37,135 nucleotides of DNA from Schoenoplectus triqueter (GCA_964058805.1 CAXKVV010000735.1:1-37135), one strand, 5' to 3'. Numbered from the stretch's first letter, positions 19,652-31,044 are shown. The notes: a model not told the origin generated them from the sequence alone. Numbers and translations are program-made.

Positions 19652-20771
19652 TATCCAATCACATAGAAGTTACTCGGGTTACAATATTTTCAATCTGTAA
19701 GCAATCAATAAAAATAAAAAATAAAAAAATTGTCTTTTGAAGCGGTTGAGCTTTGCGGATTTCATAAGTCACTTTTAATTTATTGATAAAATTTGGTATT
19801 TAAAAGATGGTGACAAGATTAATAACGAAAGAAATTATGATAACATACTAAAAAAAATTCATCTTCCACAAAGTGATTTTTTTATTTTTAAATTCCTCTT
19901 CCGAAATGATTTAATGTCCGCTTACTATTCGTCACATGGCCTACATCAATAAAATAATAAGAATAAAATTTGGTCAAAACACATTAAGTGGTCATTGAAT
20001 TATTCATATGGAATAAAAGTATATGAAAATTGAGAACAAAAATCTAATTATCAAATTTTAGTAAACTATATGATGGAAGAAAAGATGGAACTGCAAAATA
20101 AAAAAGAAAAAGAGATGTTGACTGCATTGTAGGAATAAGTACGAAAAAAATTATCTTTTTTTTTTAAATTTCTCAAATATAATAATGACTTATGCATTTT
20201 TTTCTGGTGAAGGCAAAGCTCAGGTTCTCTGTTTATTTGTGCATAGGTTTAATATATTTGTATTAAGAAAAACTTGTTGACTAAAAAAAATACAAGCTTT
20301 GAAAAGTTATACATTGCCTACAGAAAATAAAATTAGGAGAACACACTCCAAACAAAACTTTAGGCAACCGTTGCTGACAAACTTATATATATGACGAAAA
20401 TATGAGAAATAGAAAAAGATAATTTCAATATTTCCAATTGAGTTAAACATTGAACGTTAAAGCAAGCATTCGTTTGTACTTCATTAAATTGTTCACTTAG
20501 TTGACCTTCTAAAAGCAACGTTAGTCAGAATCATAGGTTAATGCTGGGAAAAAGAAAATATTGAGGGTGTAAATGGATTTGATTGGTTGGTTGCAGGACG
20601 GCACTAAGGTAGGTGTCAGTCAGCGTTCGAACGGCCTCTTAATTTATCAAAAAATAAAGATTGTACAGTAAAAAATAAAAATAAAAATTTGACTCAAATA
20701 TTTTATTTTTTTGAATTGAGCATCCCTAGTGCTCGTTCCGCCCCAGATTAGTTAGATTTCATCCTTTCATA
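19652..20771 (+). repeat. Tandem repeat unit 1 (1120 bp)
   Basis: Starts TATCCAATCACATAGAAGTT and ends in GATTTCATCCTTTCATA. It contains the shared landmarks GAAGCGGTTGAGCTTTGCGG, GACAAGATTAATAACGAAAG, AATGTCCGCTTACTATTCGT (about 19913), CAAAGCTCAGGTTCTCTGTT (about 20214), GCAACCGTTGCTGACAAACT and TAGGTGTCAGTCAGCGTTCG. No ORF above 60 codons. Function unknown. It shows the empty sites for two insertions present in unit 3. Confidence 0.9.
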
Positions 20772-21860
20772 TATCCAATCAAATAGAAGTTACTCCGGTT
20801 ACAATATTTTCAATCTGTAAGCAATCAATAAAAATAAAAAATACAAAAATTGTCTTTTGAAGCGGTCGAGCTTTGCGGATTTCATAAGTCTCTTTTAATT
20901 TATTGATAAAATTTGGTATTTAAAAGATGGTGACAAGATTAATAACGAAAGAAATTATGATAGCATACTAAAAAAAAATCATCTCCCACAAAGTGATTTT
21001 TTTATTTTTAAATTTCTCTTCCGAAATGATTTAATGCCCGCTTACTATTCGTCACATGGCCTACATCAATAAAATAATAAGAATAAAATTTGGTCAAAAC
21101 ACGTTAATGGTCATTAAATTATTCATATGGAATAAAATTATAAGAAAATTGAGAACAAAAATCTAATTATCAAATTTTAGTAAACTCTGTATTGTAGGAA
21201 TAAGTACGAAAAAAATTATCGTTTTTTTTTAATTTCTCAAATATAATAATGACTTATGCACTTTTTTTGGGTGAAAGCAAAGCTCAGGTTCTCTGTTTAT
21301 GTGTGCATGGATTTAATATATTTGTATTAAGAAAAACTTGCTGACTAAAAAAAATACAAACTTTGAAAAATTATACAACCGCAAATGGTTTAAGAAATGC
21401 TTCGGCAAGAAAAAACAGAAAATAAAATTAGGAGAACACACTCCAAATAAAACTTTAGGCAACCGTTGCTGACAAACTTATATATAAGACGAAAATATGA
21501 GAAATAGAAAAAGATAATTTCAATATTTCCAATTGAATTAAACATTGATCGTTAAATCAAGCATTCGTTTGTACTTAATTAAATTGTTCACTTAGTTGAC
21601 CTTCTAAAAGCAACGTTAGTCAAAATCATAGGTTAATGCTGGGAAAAAGAAAATATTGAGGGTGTAAATGGATTTGATTGGTTGGTTGCAGGGACGGCAT
21701 TAAGGTAGGTGTCAGTCAACGCTCGAACGGCCTTTTAATTTATCAAAATATAAAGATTGTACAGTAAAAAAAAATTGACTCAAACATTTTATTTTTTTGA
21801 ATTGAGCATCCTACCAAGTATTTCTTCCGCTCCAGATTAGTTAGATTTCATCCTTTCATA
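20772..21860 (+). repeat. Tandem repeat unit 2 (1089 bp)
   Basis: Same order of landmarks as unit 1 and very similar by eye. Relative to unit 1 it lacks a short block near 21190, after TAGTAAACT. It has a replaced segment near 21380-21415, where ACCGCAAATGGTTTAAG appears in place of ATTGCCTAC. No coding content. Confidence 0.9.
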
Positions 21861-22154
21861 TATCCAATCAAATAGAAGTTACTCGGGTTACAATATTTTC
21901 AATCTGTAAGCAATCAATAAAAATAAAAAATAAAAAAATTGTCTTTTGAAGCGGTCGAGCTTTGCGGATTTCATAAGTCTCTTTTAATTTATTGATAAAA
22001 TTTGGTATTTAAAAGACGGTGACAAGATTAATAACGAGAGAAATTATGATAACATACTAAAAAAAATTCATCTCCCACAAAGTGATTTTTTTATTTTTAA
22101 ATTCCTCTTCCGAAATGATTTAATGTCCGCTTACTATTCGTCACATGGCCTACA
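21861..22154 (+). repeat. Tandem repeat unit 3, first part
   Basis: Starts TATCCAATCAAATAGAAG and follows units 1 and 2 closely until the hAT-like insertion after GGCCTACA (22147-22154). Confidence 0.9.
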
Positions 22155-22629
22155 TTAGAGTTGTAAACGAGCCGAGCCGAGTTAGGTCAAGCACGTGCTC
22201 GGCTCATTAGCTTAATGAGTCGAGCCGAGCTGGCTCGTTAACTACTTCTGAGTCAAATATTTTGGGTTAAAATTGACTCGTTAAGTTAACGAACTATTCG
22301 AGCTAGCTCGTTAAGACTCGTTAAGATTTATTTAATAATTAATAATATTTTGTATCAAAATTTATACAAAAACTAATGAAATAACTAATAATAATATATT
22401 TTATACAAATTTAATATAATAGTTTAGATACATAACATACTATAAATTACTTACTATACTAAAAAAATATAATAAAAATAATAAATATTAATAGTTTACC
22501 AAGCCAAACGAGCGTAACGAGCTGAGCTAACCAAAGCTCAAACTCGGCTCATTAACTTAACGAGCTTAACGAGCCGGCTCGTTAACGGCTCGATTCACTA
22601 ACGAGCGAGTCACGAGTGAGCCATAAGCT
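22155..22629. mobile_element. hAT-like non-autonomous element (475 bp) in unit 3
   Basis: Present in unit 3 but absent from the same point of units 1 and 2, where CACATGGCCTACATCAATAA is continuous. It is flanked by GGCCTACA (22147-22154) and AGCCTACA (22630-22637), an 8-bp duplication with one mismatch, the size expected for hAT elements. Both ends are rich in GAGCCGAGC / GCTCGTTAA motifs around an AT-rich core, giving partial inverted symmetry. The outermost inverted repeat is poor, so the superfamily call is moderate. Confidence 0.7.
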
Positions 22630-22637
22630 AGCCTACA

Positions 22638-23016
22638 TCAATAAAATAATAAGAATGAAAATTGGTCAAAACACGTTAAGTTGTAACGGAATTATTCATA
22701 TGGAATAAAATTATATGAAAATTGAGAAAAAATACTAATTATCAAATTTTAGTAAACTATATAATGGAAGAAAAGAAGGAACTGCAATATAAAAAAGAAA
22801 AAGAGTTGTTGACTGTATTATAGGAATAAGTACGAAAAAAAATTCTCGTTTTTTTTATTTCGTTATTAGTACGAAATCTCAAATATAATCATGACTTATG
22901 CGTTCTTTTTCGGGTGAAGGCAAAGCTCAAGTTTTTTTGTTTTTGTGTGCATGGGTTTAATAGATTTGTATTAAGAAAAAAATTGTTGACTAAAAAATTA
23001 CAAACTTTGAAAATAT
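22638..23016 (+). repeat. Tandem repeat unit 3, middle part
   Basis: Resumes exactly where the hAT-like element interrupted (TCAATAAAATAATAAGAAT) and runs to AAACTTTGAAAATAT, where the three-LTR retroelement begins. Confidence 0.88.
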
Positions 23017-24149
23017 TGTTGTGTCAAAAACATAAGACTGGTACAAACCAATACAGCATGTGCCAAATACTAATTAACAATCTCAAATAAGCCATAATTG
23101 GACAATTCCGCCTGCAAAGGGAACCCGAGAAATTAGAAATAAAATTGACCAATAAATACAACCAACTAACAATAATAAAGTAAGATATGTTACCACAGGA
23201 CAAATTGTGTCCAAAAAGTACATAAGAGGAGACATAAGAGTATAAAGTAATTCAACTAACAAATTTACTATAAATCAAGGAAATTACAAGATATTATAAG
23301 AGTGTTTCAATTATTAGAATAAGCAATCACTTTATTTCTACCTTTTTCATTCTCTCTTTTCTATTCTCTCATCTCACTCTTTTTTATTCAAGGTATACAA
23401 GTAGGGCTGCAGACGAGTCGAGTTGGGCTTAGCTCAAGCTCGGCTCATGAAAATTCGAGTCGAACTCGTGAAACGCTTCGAGCTGAAAAACCTAGCTCAA
23501 ACTCGGTTCGTTACTATTCGAGCTGGCTCACGAGCCAATGCATGTGCGTTGACTCAATTTGACATTTAGATTTAGTATATCTACAAACTATATTGTTGGT
23601 ACATCTAGAAGATTGGTATGAGAATTGGTACACAATTGGTATATCAACAAACTACGTTTTCAATGACATCTTCGCTGCATTAATTTGAATGGATGGACCA
23701 ACAAAAAACTATTGAGTCAAATATCTGAATCTAATTACGAGCGAGTAAGAGACGTCTTTAAGCCGCTAACATGATGAGATAGTGAGAGAGGAGTTATCGG
23801 ATTAGAGTTCGGCAAAAAAGTATATAAACTATTTTTTATTCGAACTGAGTCAAGCCACGAGCCGAGCCGACCTCAACTCAAACTCAACTCATTTAACTAC
23901 CGAGCCAGATTAGCTTGAGCCAAATTAGCTCGAGTCATTTTAGCTCGATCCTGAGTCGAGCCCGAGCGGAGCCACGAGCCCAAGCTTTTTTGTGCAGCCC
24001 TATATACAAGAAGATGAACCTATGAATTTACTGTTGCACCTAACTTTTCAGCAGCCATCCACCAAGAGGAAAGGGTAGGTCAAGAGAATAAATAGAGTGC
24101 AAGAGTTGGAAGATGGGCCAAGATTGAATTTTTACCTAAAAACTCAATA
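23017..24149 (-). repeat. LTR1 of the complex, interrupted by a hAT-like element
   Basis: Starts TGTTGTGTCAAAAAC and ends CTCAATA, aligned to CCAACA of LTR3. Without the 601-bp insertion and its extra 8-bp duplication it is about 524 bp. It lacks the GTGGTTCGG-GAGTCTAC block present in LTR2 and LTR3. Confidence 0.85.
23402..24002. mobile_element. hAT-like non-autonomous element (601 bp) inside LTR1
   Basis: Flanked by a perfect 8-bp duplication, TATACAAG (23394-23401 and 24003-24010). The terminal inverted repeat is TAGGGCTGCA at the left and TGCAGCCCTA at the right, as expected for a hAT superfamily element. The subterminal regions are full of CGAGC / GCTCG motifs. LTR2 (about 26215) and LTR3 (about 28457) have the uninterrupted site, ACATACAAGAAGATGAACC and a similar sequence. 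No transposase. Confidence 0.88.
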
Positions 24150-25784
24150 ATCTCCACTGTATGCTCAAATCAGCAACTCATTTTATGTCAACCGATATAA
24201 CCTTAATAGTTGTTTGTCCATATTTCATTTGCCTCCTCCCCTGAGCCTCCTAGTCCAGAGATTCACCGCGGCAGACCTGATTCCAAGATCTATGACCACA
24301 CAGATCCAAATATCCCATGCCGCATCACCCACTTCATGTTCACGCCTTCCTCCATCGGTCCCAAGGTGTCCCAGAAAATCCAAACGGCTAAGCCTATTGC
24401 CTCCAGCTACCCTTTGTCCAAGCAACTGTGCAATTGCATTCATAGCCAAGTGACATGTCTCAACCGCAACCAGTCATCGCCTCCTACAACCCTGCAAGAA
24501 GGAGCTCCAGCCGATATGATAGTGGATACGGACTCCATCGTACCGACCATCTCAAGGAGACTACCGCGTCTAGTATCTCGAATGATAGTCATGTCACCAC
24601 GAAGTACATCCATAGACCCACCGTGGATCTGTAGCTCATACCCGCATGAATCCAATGCACTGAGTTACACAAGACTCATTTGTACACCAGGTACATACCG
24701 AACATTGATAACCGTACGGATCATACAATCCCACGTCCGAAACCTAACCGTACCAACTCCGACAACCGGCAAGATCGATCCATCAGCCAAAGTCACGGTC
24801 CCAACGGACACCTCTCAAAAGAAATCAAACTAATCCCTTCGAGGATAAATATAAGATGTGCTCATAGAGTCTAACACCCAGCTACTATTGGCACCACCGC
24901 TACCGCTCCACGTTCTGTCACCAACATACTCAAACACACCCTCCTCACTCACACACACAGTGACATCACCTTCATTACCCATCGCAACCATCGTGCGCTC
25001 GGCTCCAGGGGTAGATGGACAGTCCAGTTGCCTCTCGAGACAATACAGTCAAAAATGACCGGGCTTGCCGTACTTATGGCATGTACCGCGACCGACTTTT
25101 TTCATCGCCGCTAATCTGATGTAGTCATAAGCACACTAGATGATCCTGATACATCCTCCTCATGCTGCATCACGGACTCGAAATTCAAAAGTACGACGGT
25201 CACCTCCGATATAGTTAGATCACTCTTCTTCCCTAACAAAGCCATCATAATCGGGATCATACGACTTTGGTAAGGATACCATGAACAAACAAGGTTGATC
25301 TCCTTCCTCGATCTTTCCACACACATTGAACACATTTCACACCATAGTATTAAACACACCAAGGTGAACCCTCAAATCCATACTATCATCCATCTTAAGC
25401 CGGTACAATCACTTTTTCAAAGCAGTCTGACTTGTCAAGGACTTGAACAAATATACATCTTCTAGTTTCGGCCATGAAAGAAGCCTTAAATTCATTTGAC
25501 AAATAAAATTGGATTGTACTAAGGAATTTACCACATAATATTTTTCACTTGTCATCCTCCATTTTTGTTGGTTTGGTACTATTCAAGGCATTATCCAAAC
25601 CCTGAAGCACAAAGGGCATCACGAACCGAGTCTTGCCATAATGTAAAGTTTTATTTCCCATCAAATTTCTCAATTCTAAAAACAAATGCTGCAAAGAGGT
25701 TTGTCATATTCTTATTCAAGTTAGAACCACATCAAACAACCATACCACACAACCGTACCACCGAACCTGTGCTCTGATATCACT
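24150..25784 (-). pseudogene. Internal region A: copia gag-like pseudogene
   Basis: Minus-strand remains of a copia gag. ATG at 25707, then KFDGK-NFTLWQ (about 25650), SLTSQT (about 25430), and a zinc-knuckle-like CHKYGKPGHF with a later Cys (about 25050-25085), in which the second Cys is Tyr. A protease-like region follows with D-S-M in place of D-S-G (Asp at 24869-24871). The end is CRVVGGDDWLRLRH (about 24450). Stops and frameshifts are frequent. A primer-site-like TGATATCAGAGC lies just left of LTR2. Nothing resembling integrase or RT is present. The structural protein would form virus-like particles; it cannot be made here. Confidence 0.78.
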
Positions 25785-26358
25785 TGTTGTGTCAAAAACT
25801 TAGGACTGGTATAAAACGGTACAACAAGTACAATAATAGTACAGAAAATGCCAACTATCAATAAATAGTTCAAAATCAACACTAAATAGGATAATTCTGC
25901 ATACAAAGGGAACCCTAAGAAATTAAAAATAAAACTGACCAATGCGTATGATCAATCAACCACAATAGAGTAAGAGGTATTACAGTGGGATAGATCGAGT
26001 CCAACAAGCACACAAGAGGAGACACAAGAGTTTAAAGTGGTTCGGCCGAGTCTACTTCATCGGAAGATAAACATTAATAAAGTGACTATAAATCAAGGAG
26101 ATTATAAGAGATTACAAGAATGTTTCAATTACTAGAACAAGCAATCACTTTATATCTATCTTTCTCACACACTCTTTTGTATTCTCTCCGCTCACTCTCT
26201 TTTGTTCAAGACATACAAGAAGATGAACCTACGAAATTACTATAGCACCTAACTTTTCAGCAGCCTTCCACTAAGAGAGAAGGGTAGATCAAAAGAATAA
26301 ATAAAGTCTAAGAGTTGGAAGATGGACCAAAACTAAATTTATGTCTAAAAATCCAATA
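25785..26358 (-). repeat. LTR2 (middle LTR) of the complex
   Basis: 574 bp, TGTTGTGTCAAAAAC to CCAATA. It serves as 5' LTR for internal A and 3' LTR for internal B on the minus strand. It keeps the empty hAT site. It is bordered by a primer site on the left and a purine-tract-like sequence on the right, not by target duplications. Confidence 0.87.
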
Positions 26359-28024
26359 ATATCTACCATAGGCTTAAATTAGTAACTCATTCCATGCCAA
26401 TCGTCGTAAGCCCAATAGTTGTTTGTCGATATTCTATTTGTCTCCTCCTCCGAGCCTCCTAGTCCAGAGAGTCACTACATCAGACCTGATTTCACGACCC
26501 GTGACCACACAGATCCAATGCTCCATGCAACATCACCTACTGCATGTCCATGCCTTCCTCCACCGGTCCCAAGGCGTCCAAAAATTTCAGACGGTCAAGC
26601 CTACCGCCTCTAGTTATCCTTTGTCCAGACAATTGTGAAATGACACTCACTGCCATATGTTGTGTCTCAACCATCACAGCTCCACCACAATCAGTCATCA
26701 CCTCCTACAACTCTGCAAGTAGGAGCGTCAGCTGATACGACAGTGGACACAGACTCTACTGTACCTATCATTTTAAAGAGACCATCACACCTAGTACCTC
26801 GAATGACAGTCATGTCACCACAAAATACCTCTATAGACGCACCACAGATTTGTACCTCATACCCGCGTGAATCCAACTCACTGAGTGACACGAAACTCCT
26901 TTGTACACTAGGTACATACTGAACATCGGTAATGTACGGATCATACCATCCCACATCCGGAACCTAACCGTACCAACTCTGATAACCAAAAAGGTCGATC
27001 CATCAGCCAAAGTCACGGTTTCACCGGACACCTCTCGAAATGAATCAAACAAATCCCTTCGAGGACAAATATGAAATATGCTCCCAGAGTCAAACACCCG
27101 GCTACTACCGGCACCACCCACTGTCTGTCCCATCACCAACAGACTCATACACATCCTCCTCACCTACATACATAATGACATCGTCGTCATCACCAATTGC
27201 AACCACCATGTGTCCGGCTCTAAGGGTAGGTGGACGGTCTAGCTGTCTCTCAAGATAATCCCGTCAAAAGTGATCGAGCTTACCGTACTTATGGTATGTA
27301 CCGCGATCCAACTTGTTTTCATCGTTGTTAATCAGATGCAGTCACAAACACACTAGAGGATCATAACACATCTCCTCACGTTGTCTCAAAGACTCGAAAT
27401 CCAAAAGTACGACAGTCACCTCTGACATAGTTAGGTCACTATTCTTCTCCAACAAAGACATCATAATCGAAATCATACGACTTTGATAGGGATACCATGA
27501 ACAAACAAGCTTGATCTTCTTCCTCGATCTTTCCACCCGCATTGAATACATCTCGCACCAAAGTGTTAAACGCACCAAGATGAACCCTTAAATCCATGCC
27601 CTCCTCCATCCTAAGCCGGTACAATCGCTTTTTCAAAACAGTCTGACTTGTCAAGGACTTGGACAGATACATGCCTTCTAGTTTTATTCATAACTCATAC
27701 GAGCACATTTCGACCTTGAAAGGAGCCTTGATTTCATTAGACAAATAAAATCAAATTGTACTAAGGGCTTTACCACGTAATATTTTTTACTTGTCATCCT
27801 CCATTTTCATTGGTTTGGTAATACTCAAGGTATCATCCAAACCCTAAAGCACAAGAGCATCACAGACCGAGCCTTGTCACAATGTAATGTTTTGTTTGCC
27901 ATCAAATTTCTCAATCCCAAAAACGAATGCTACAATTGGGTTTGTCATGTTCTTTTTCAAATTAGAATCACACCAACAACCATACCACACAACCGTACCA
28001 CCGAATCCGTGCTATGATACTACT
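26359..28024 (-). pseudogene. Internal region B: copia gag-like pseudogene
   Basis: Second copy of the gag-only internal region, similar in length and landmarks to region A but clearly diverged. ATG at 27948. The gag helix region has SKSLTSQTVLKKRLYRLRM and EGMDLRVHL (27439-27672). The zinc knuckle is degraded (YHKYGKLDHF). The protease-like VFDSGSIFHICPRRD has its Asp at 27089-27091, and after a frame change SELDSRGYEVQICGASIEVF follows (26691-26954). The C-terminal end is CRVVGGDD, as in region A. Integrase and RT are absent. Both copies ending at about the same point argues that the deletion predates their duplication. Confidence 0.8.
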
Positions 28025-28602
28025 TGTTGTGTCAAAAACTCGGGACTGGTACAAACCTATATAGCATGTACAACACTAATTCAACATGTGCCAACTACCA
28101 ATAAACAACCCCAAATCGGCCCTAAACAGGATAATCTCGCACATAAAGGGAACTCTAAGAAATTAGAAATAAAACTGACCAATACATACAACTAATCAAT
28201 CACAATAGAGTAAGATACGTTATTACGGGATAAGATTAAGTCCAACAAGCACATACTAAAGAACACAAGAGGACACATAAGAGTTTAAAGTGGTTCGGTC
28301 GAGTCTACTCCATTGGGAGACAAACGACCAACAAATTTACTATAAATTATAGAGATTACAGAAGTATTTCAATTACTAAAACAAATAATAACTCTATCTC
28401 TATTTCCCTCACTCTTTTTTTTCTATTATCTTCTCTCACTATCTTTTGTTCAAGGCATATAAAAAGATAAATCGATGAATTTACTACAAAATTTAACTTT
28501 TCAGCAGTCTTCCACCAAATGGAAATGATATATCAAAAAAATAAATAAAATCTAAGAGTTGAAAGATGGACCAACACTGAATTTGAACTTAAAAATCCAA
28601 CA
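28025..28602 (-). repeat. LTR3 of the complex (outer 5' LTR)
   Basis: 578 bp, TGTTGTGTCAAAAAC to CCAACA, followed by the target duplication AATAT. A degenerate primer site (TAGTATCATAGC on the minus strand) lies directly left of it. Confidence 0.87.
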
Positions 28603-28607
28603 AATAT

Positions 28608-28877
28608 TTACATTGCCTACAGAAAATAAAATTAGGAGAACACACTCCAAACAAAATTTTAGGAAACCGTTGCTGACAAACTTATATATAAGACGAAAAT
28701 GTGAGAAATAGAAAAAGATAATTTCAAGATTTCCAATTGAATTAAACATTGAACGTTAAAGCAAGCATTTTGTTTGTACTTAATTAAAAGAAGCGTTAGT
28801 CAAAATCATAGGTTAATGTTGGGAAAAATAAAACAATGGGGGTGTAAACGGATTGAGTTGGTTGGGTTTCATGTAAG
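28608..28877 (+). repeat. Tandem repeat unit 3, last part
   Basis: Picks up after the AATAT duplication with TTACATTGCCTACAGAAAA, the sequence that follows AAGCTTTGAAAAGTTA in unit 1. It carries the GGAAACCGTTGCTGACAAAC and GCAAGCATTTTGTTTGTACT landmarks. Confidence 0.87.
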
Positions 28878-29291
28878 TATCAAATCAGATAGATGTCATT
28901 TGAGTTACAATATTTTTAATCTATAAGCAATCAATAAAAATAAAAATAAAACCACTCTCAAAATCATAGGTTAATGTTGGGGAAAAAAATACTGTGGTGT
29001 AAACGGATTGGATTAGTTGGATTTCATACAAGTATCAAATCAGATAGACGTTATTTGGCTTACAATATTTTCAATCTGTAAGCAATTAATAAAAATAAAA
29101 CATTCAATTTATGTTTTTAAACCTTCATGTTTGACGGGTTTCGCCGGATTTGGCAATCCTCTTTTTATTGACAATTTTTTTGTATTTGAAAAAAATGGTC
29201 ACAAGATTAATAACGGAAGAAATTATGATAACATACTACAAAAAGATTCCTCGACAACAAAGTGATTTCCTTGACTTTTAAATCCAATACA
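28878..29291 (+). repeat. Tandem repeat units 4 and 5, truncated
   Basis: Two short units. Unit 4 (28878-29032) joins the unit start (TATCAAATCAGATAG) directly to the unit end (AAATCATAGGTTAATGTTGG), so it has lost its middle. Unit 5 (29033 to about 29291) starts the same way, contains ACAAGATTAATAACGGAAG, and stops after AAAGTGATTTCCTTGAC. This is the right edge of the array. Confidence 0.8.
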
Positions 29292-30329
29292 TGTAATAAG
29301 CTGAATTCATCTAACGATCTGTAAGGAATATAAAAGAAAAAAGAAAATTTCGCCTGAAGCTTCTAAAATCTATTTAATTAATAAATTTCAAGTTGGAGGT
29401 ACAAATCTTAATGCTTTGAAGAAAGGCAATGAAATCGAAAGGAAAACTGTTGTGCCGCTAGATTTGGTCAACCAGCTCTGAGCAGAAGAAACCGAAAGAA
29501 AAAACAGCATATATAAATTTGATTTCTTCCTCTTTTGCGGAGAATAGCTGGTTTATTTTATATTATTTAAATATTTAAATATTATAAAATAAAAAAATTC
29601 ACATTTATTTAATATTAAATTATAAATTCACCAAATTATAGAGAAAACATATAATAAAAACTATATTTAATCTTAAATGAGATTTTTGCACAATATGAAT
29701 TAATGATTCATGATTTTTATGGCAAGAAAAAGTAAATTATTCTAATATATATTATCACCATTAATTTCTTGCCAAATATGCACAAAGTTGCTAAATAAAA
29801 TACAAAAAATATGGAAATAATAGTATATAAGGGAAAGAAATGGAGAGAAAGAGTGGATCAATGGACGAAATCACATACGTTCGATCAACCAACAATAAAT
29901 ATTATCCGTCTAATTGAGGGATAAAATGAGTATAATAAAAAATTACCATGACAAAAAATGGACCCTCCAATTCTTAGATGCTTTATATAATAGTATAGAT
30001 TTCTGAAATTGGGTTTTCGATTGGAAAATTGGGAATGAAATTGGAGAGAGATTCACACATTCTTATTTGATATTACATGGGTCGGGTCGGTTTTTATGCA
30101 TCCTCAATTTTATAAACAATAACATAGTAAGATTGATCGGGTTTATCAAAATATAATCCGTGTCCAACCGTATAAAATCCAATTTCATTAAATTGTAATC
30201 GGATCGTTCAAGTTAATCGGATTGATGGGAACACTCTTACATCGCTAGAAAATAGGGTGGGGTCAGCTGGTATTTAATATTTTGTATAACCACGATTAGT
30301 TATAAAAATTAGGACAGTAACTCATGTTT
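29292..30329. other. AT-rich spacer
   Basis: No gene recognised. Near 30076-30225 there are scattered GGGTCGGGTCGG and AATCGGATCG motifs similar to the MITE-like family further right, but no clear ends. Confidence 0.45.
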
Positions 30330-30530
30330 CGACAATATATATGTCAAATAAATAATTAAAATATAAAATTTTAAATATATATTAATAAAATTTCACATTA
30401 AAAATTAAACACAATTTTTTAAATGCTAAATATGTATATAATAATAATTATTATTAGTGTTCTTATTGTAAACAAATTGGATCATTTTAAGAGTTAAATT
30501 TTACCTTAAAGATATCACACATATTAGTTT
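30330..30530 (-). repeat. Dispersed repeat, copy 2 (inverted)
   Basis: Complement of the repeat at 13715-13930, with the same order of landmarks and more divergence at both ends. No coding content. Confidence 0.6.
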
Positions 30531-31044
30531 AAATGAAGAAAGAGGGGGAAAATTATATATGGATAAATAGATTCAAGTAGATAAAAAAATTTATACAACA
30601 TTAATGATGGAGAAATCTTAATCCTGTTTATGAAGTATAATAACTGATGATTTTAGAATCCGATAAATAATGACATAATCTACAAATGTATATTATATAT
30701 ATCATAGACTTGAAAACTCATTAAATTTTATGAAACTTTTACTTTTCATCAAATAGCACAAAATTTATAACAGTTGATATTTACAGTGTTTGATGGAGCT
30801 TCAACTGATTTTAATTTGCATAAAATTTGATACAAACCTATCTATAAGAAAAGTGACATGTCTATAATCAATTCTATTTTGAAAATATTTTATAACATAT
30901 TTTGGAAAAATATTATCATAATTGTCAAGGGATCGACCACCCAGAAATATTTTGAGTCCGAGTTATTTTTATTGTCCAGGAAATTGCCCTTTTAAAAGGA
31001 TTTAGTGGAAAACTTAATACAAAAAAAAAATTGAGTGGTATATA
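30531..31044. other. AT-rich spacer
   Basis: Nothing recognised. Confidence 0.45.

Larger units (their letters stand above)
23017..28602 (-). mobile_element. Three-LTR, gag-only copia-like retroelement complex
   Basis: 5586 bp inserted in unit 3 of the tandem array, with outer target duplication AATAT (23012-23016 and 28603-28607). Layout in plus coordinates: LTR1 (23017-24149) - internal A (24150-25784) - LTR2 (25785-26358) - internal B (26359-28024) - LTR3 (28025-28602). All parts are in the same minus-strand orientation, with tRNA-iMet-like primer sites left of LTR2 and LTR3. Neither inner junction shows the target duplication. That fits a tandem product sharing the middle LTR rather than two separate insertions. 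The internals hold only gag, a zinc knuckle and a protease-like DSG region; integrase, RT and RNase H are missing. This is reminiscent of the TR-GAG type of non-autonomous element. Confidence 0.85.

Noticed and set aside
24210..24833. 207-codon plus-strand open frame rich in Pro, Ser and Thr
   Set aside because: It lies antisense to the gag-like body A, and the equivalent stretch in body B is broken. The minus strand carries the recognisable gag motifs.
23017..28602. Two independent copia insertions side by side
   Set aside because: No target duplication at the inner LTR junctions, and the middle LTR is bordered by a primer site on one side and a purine tract on the other, so it serves both bodies.
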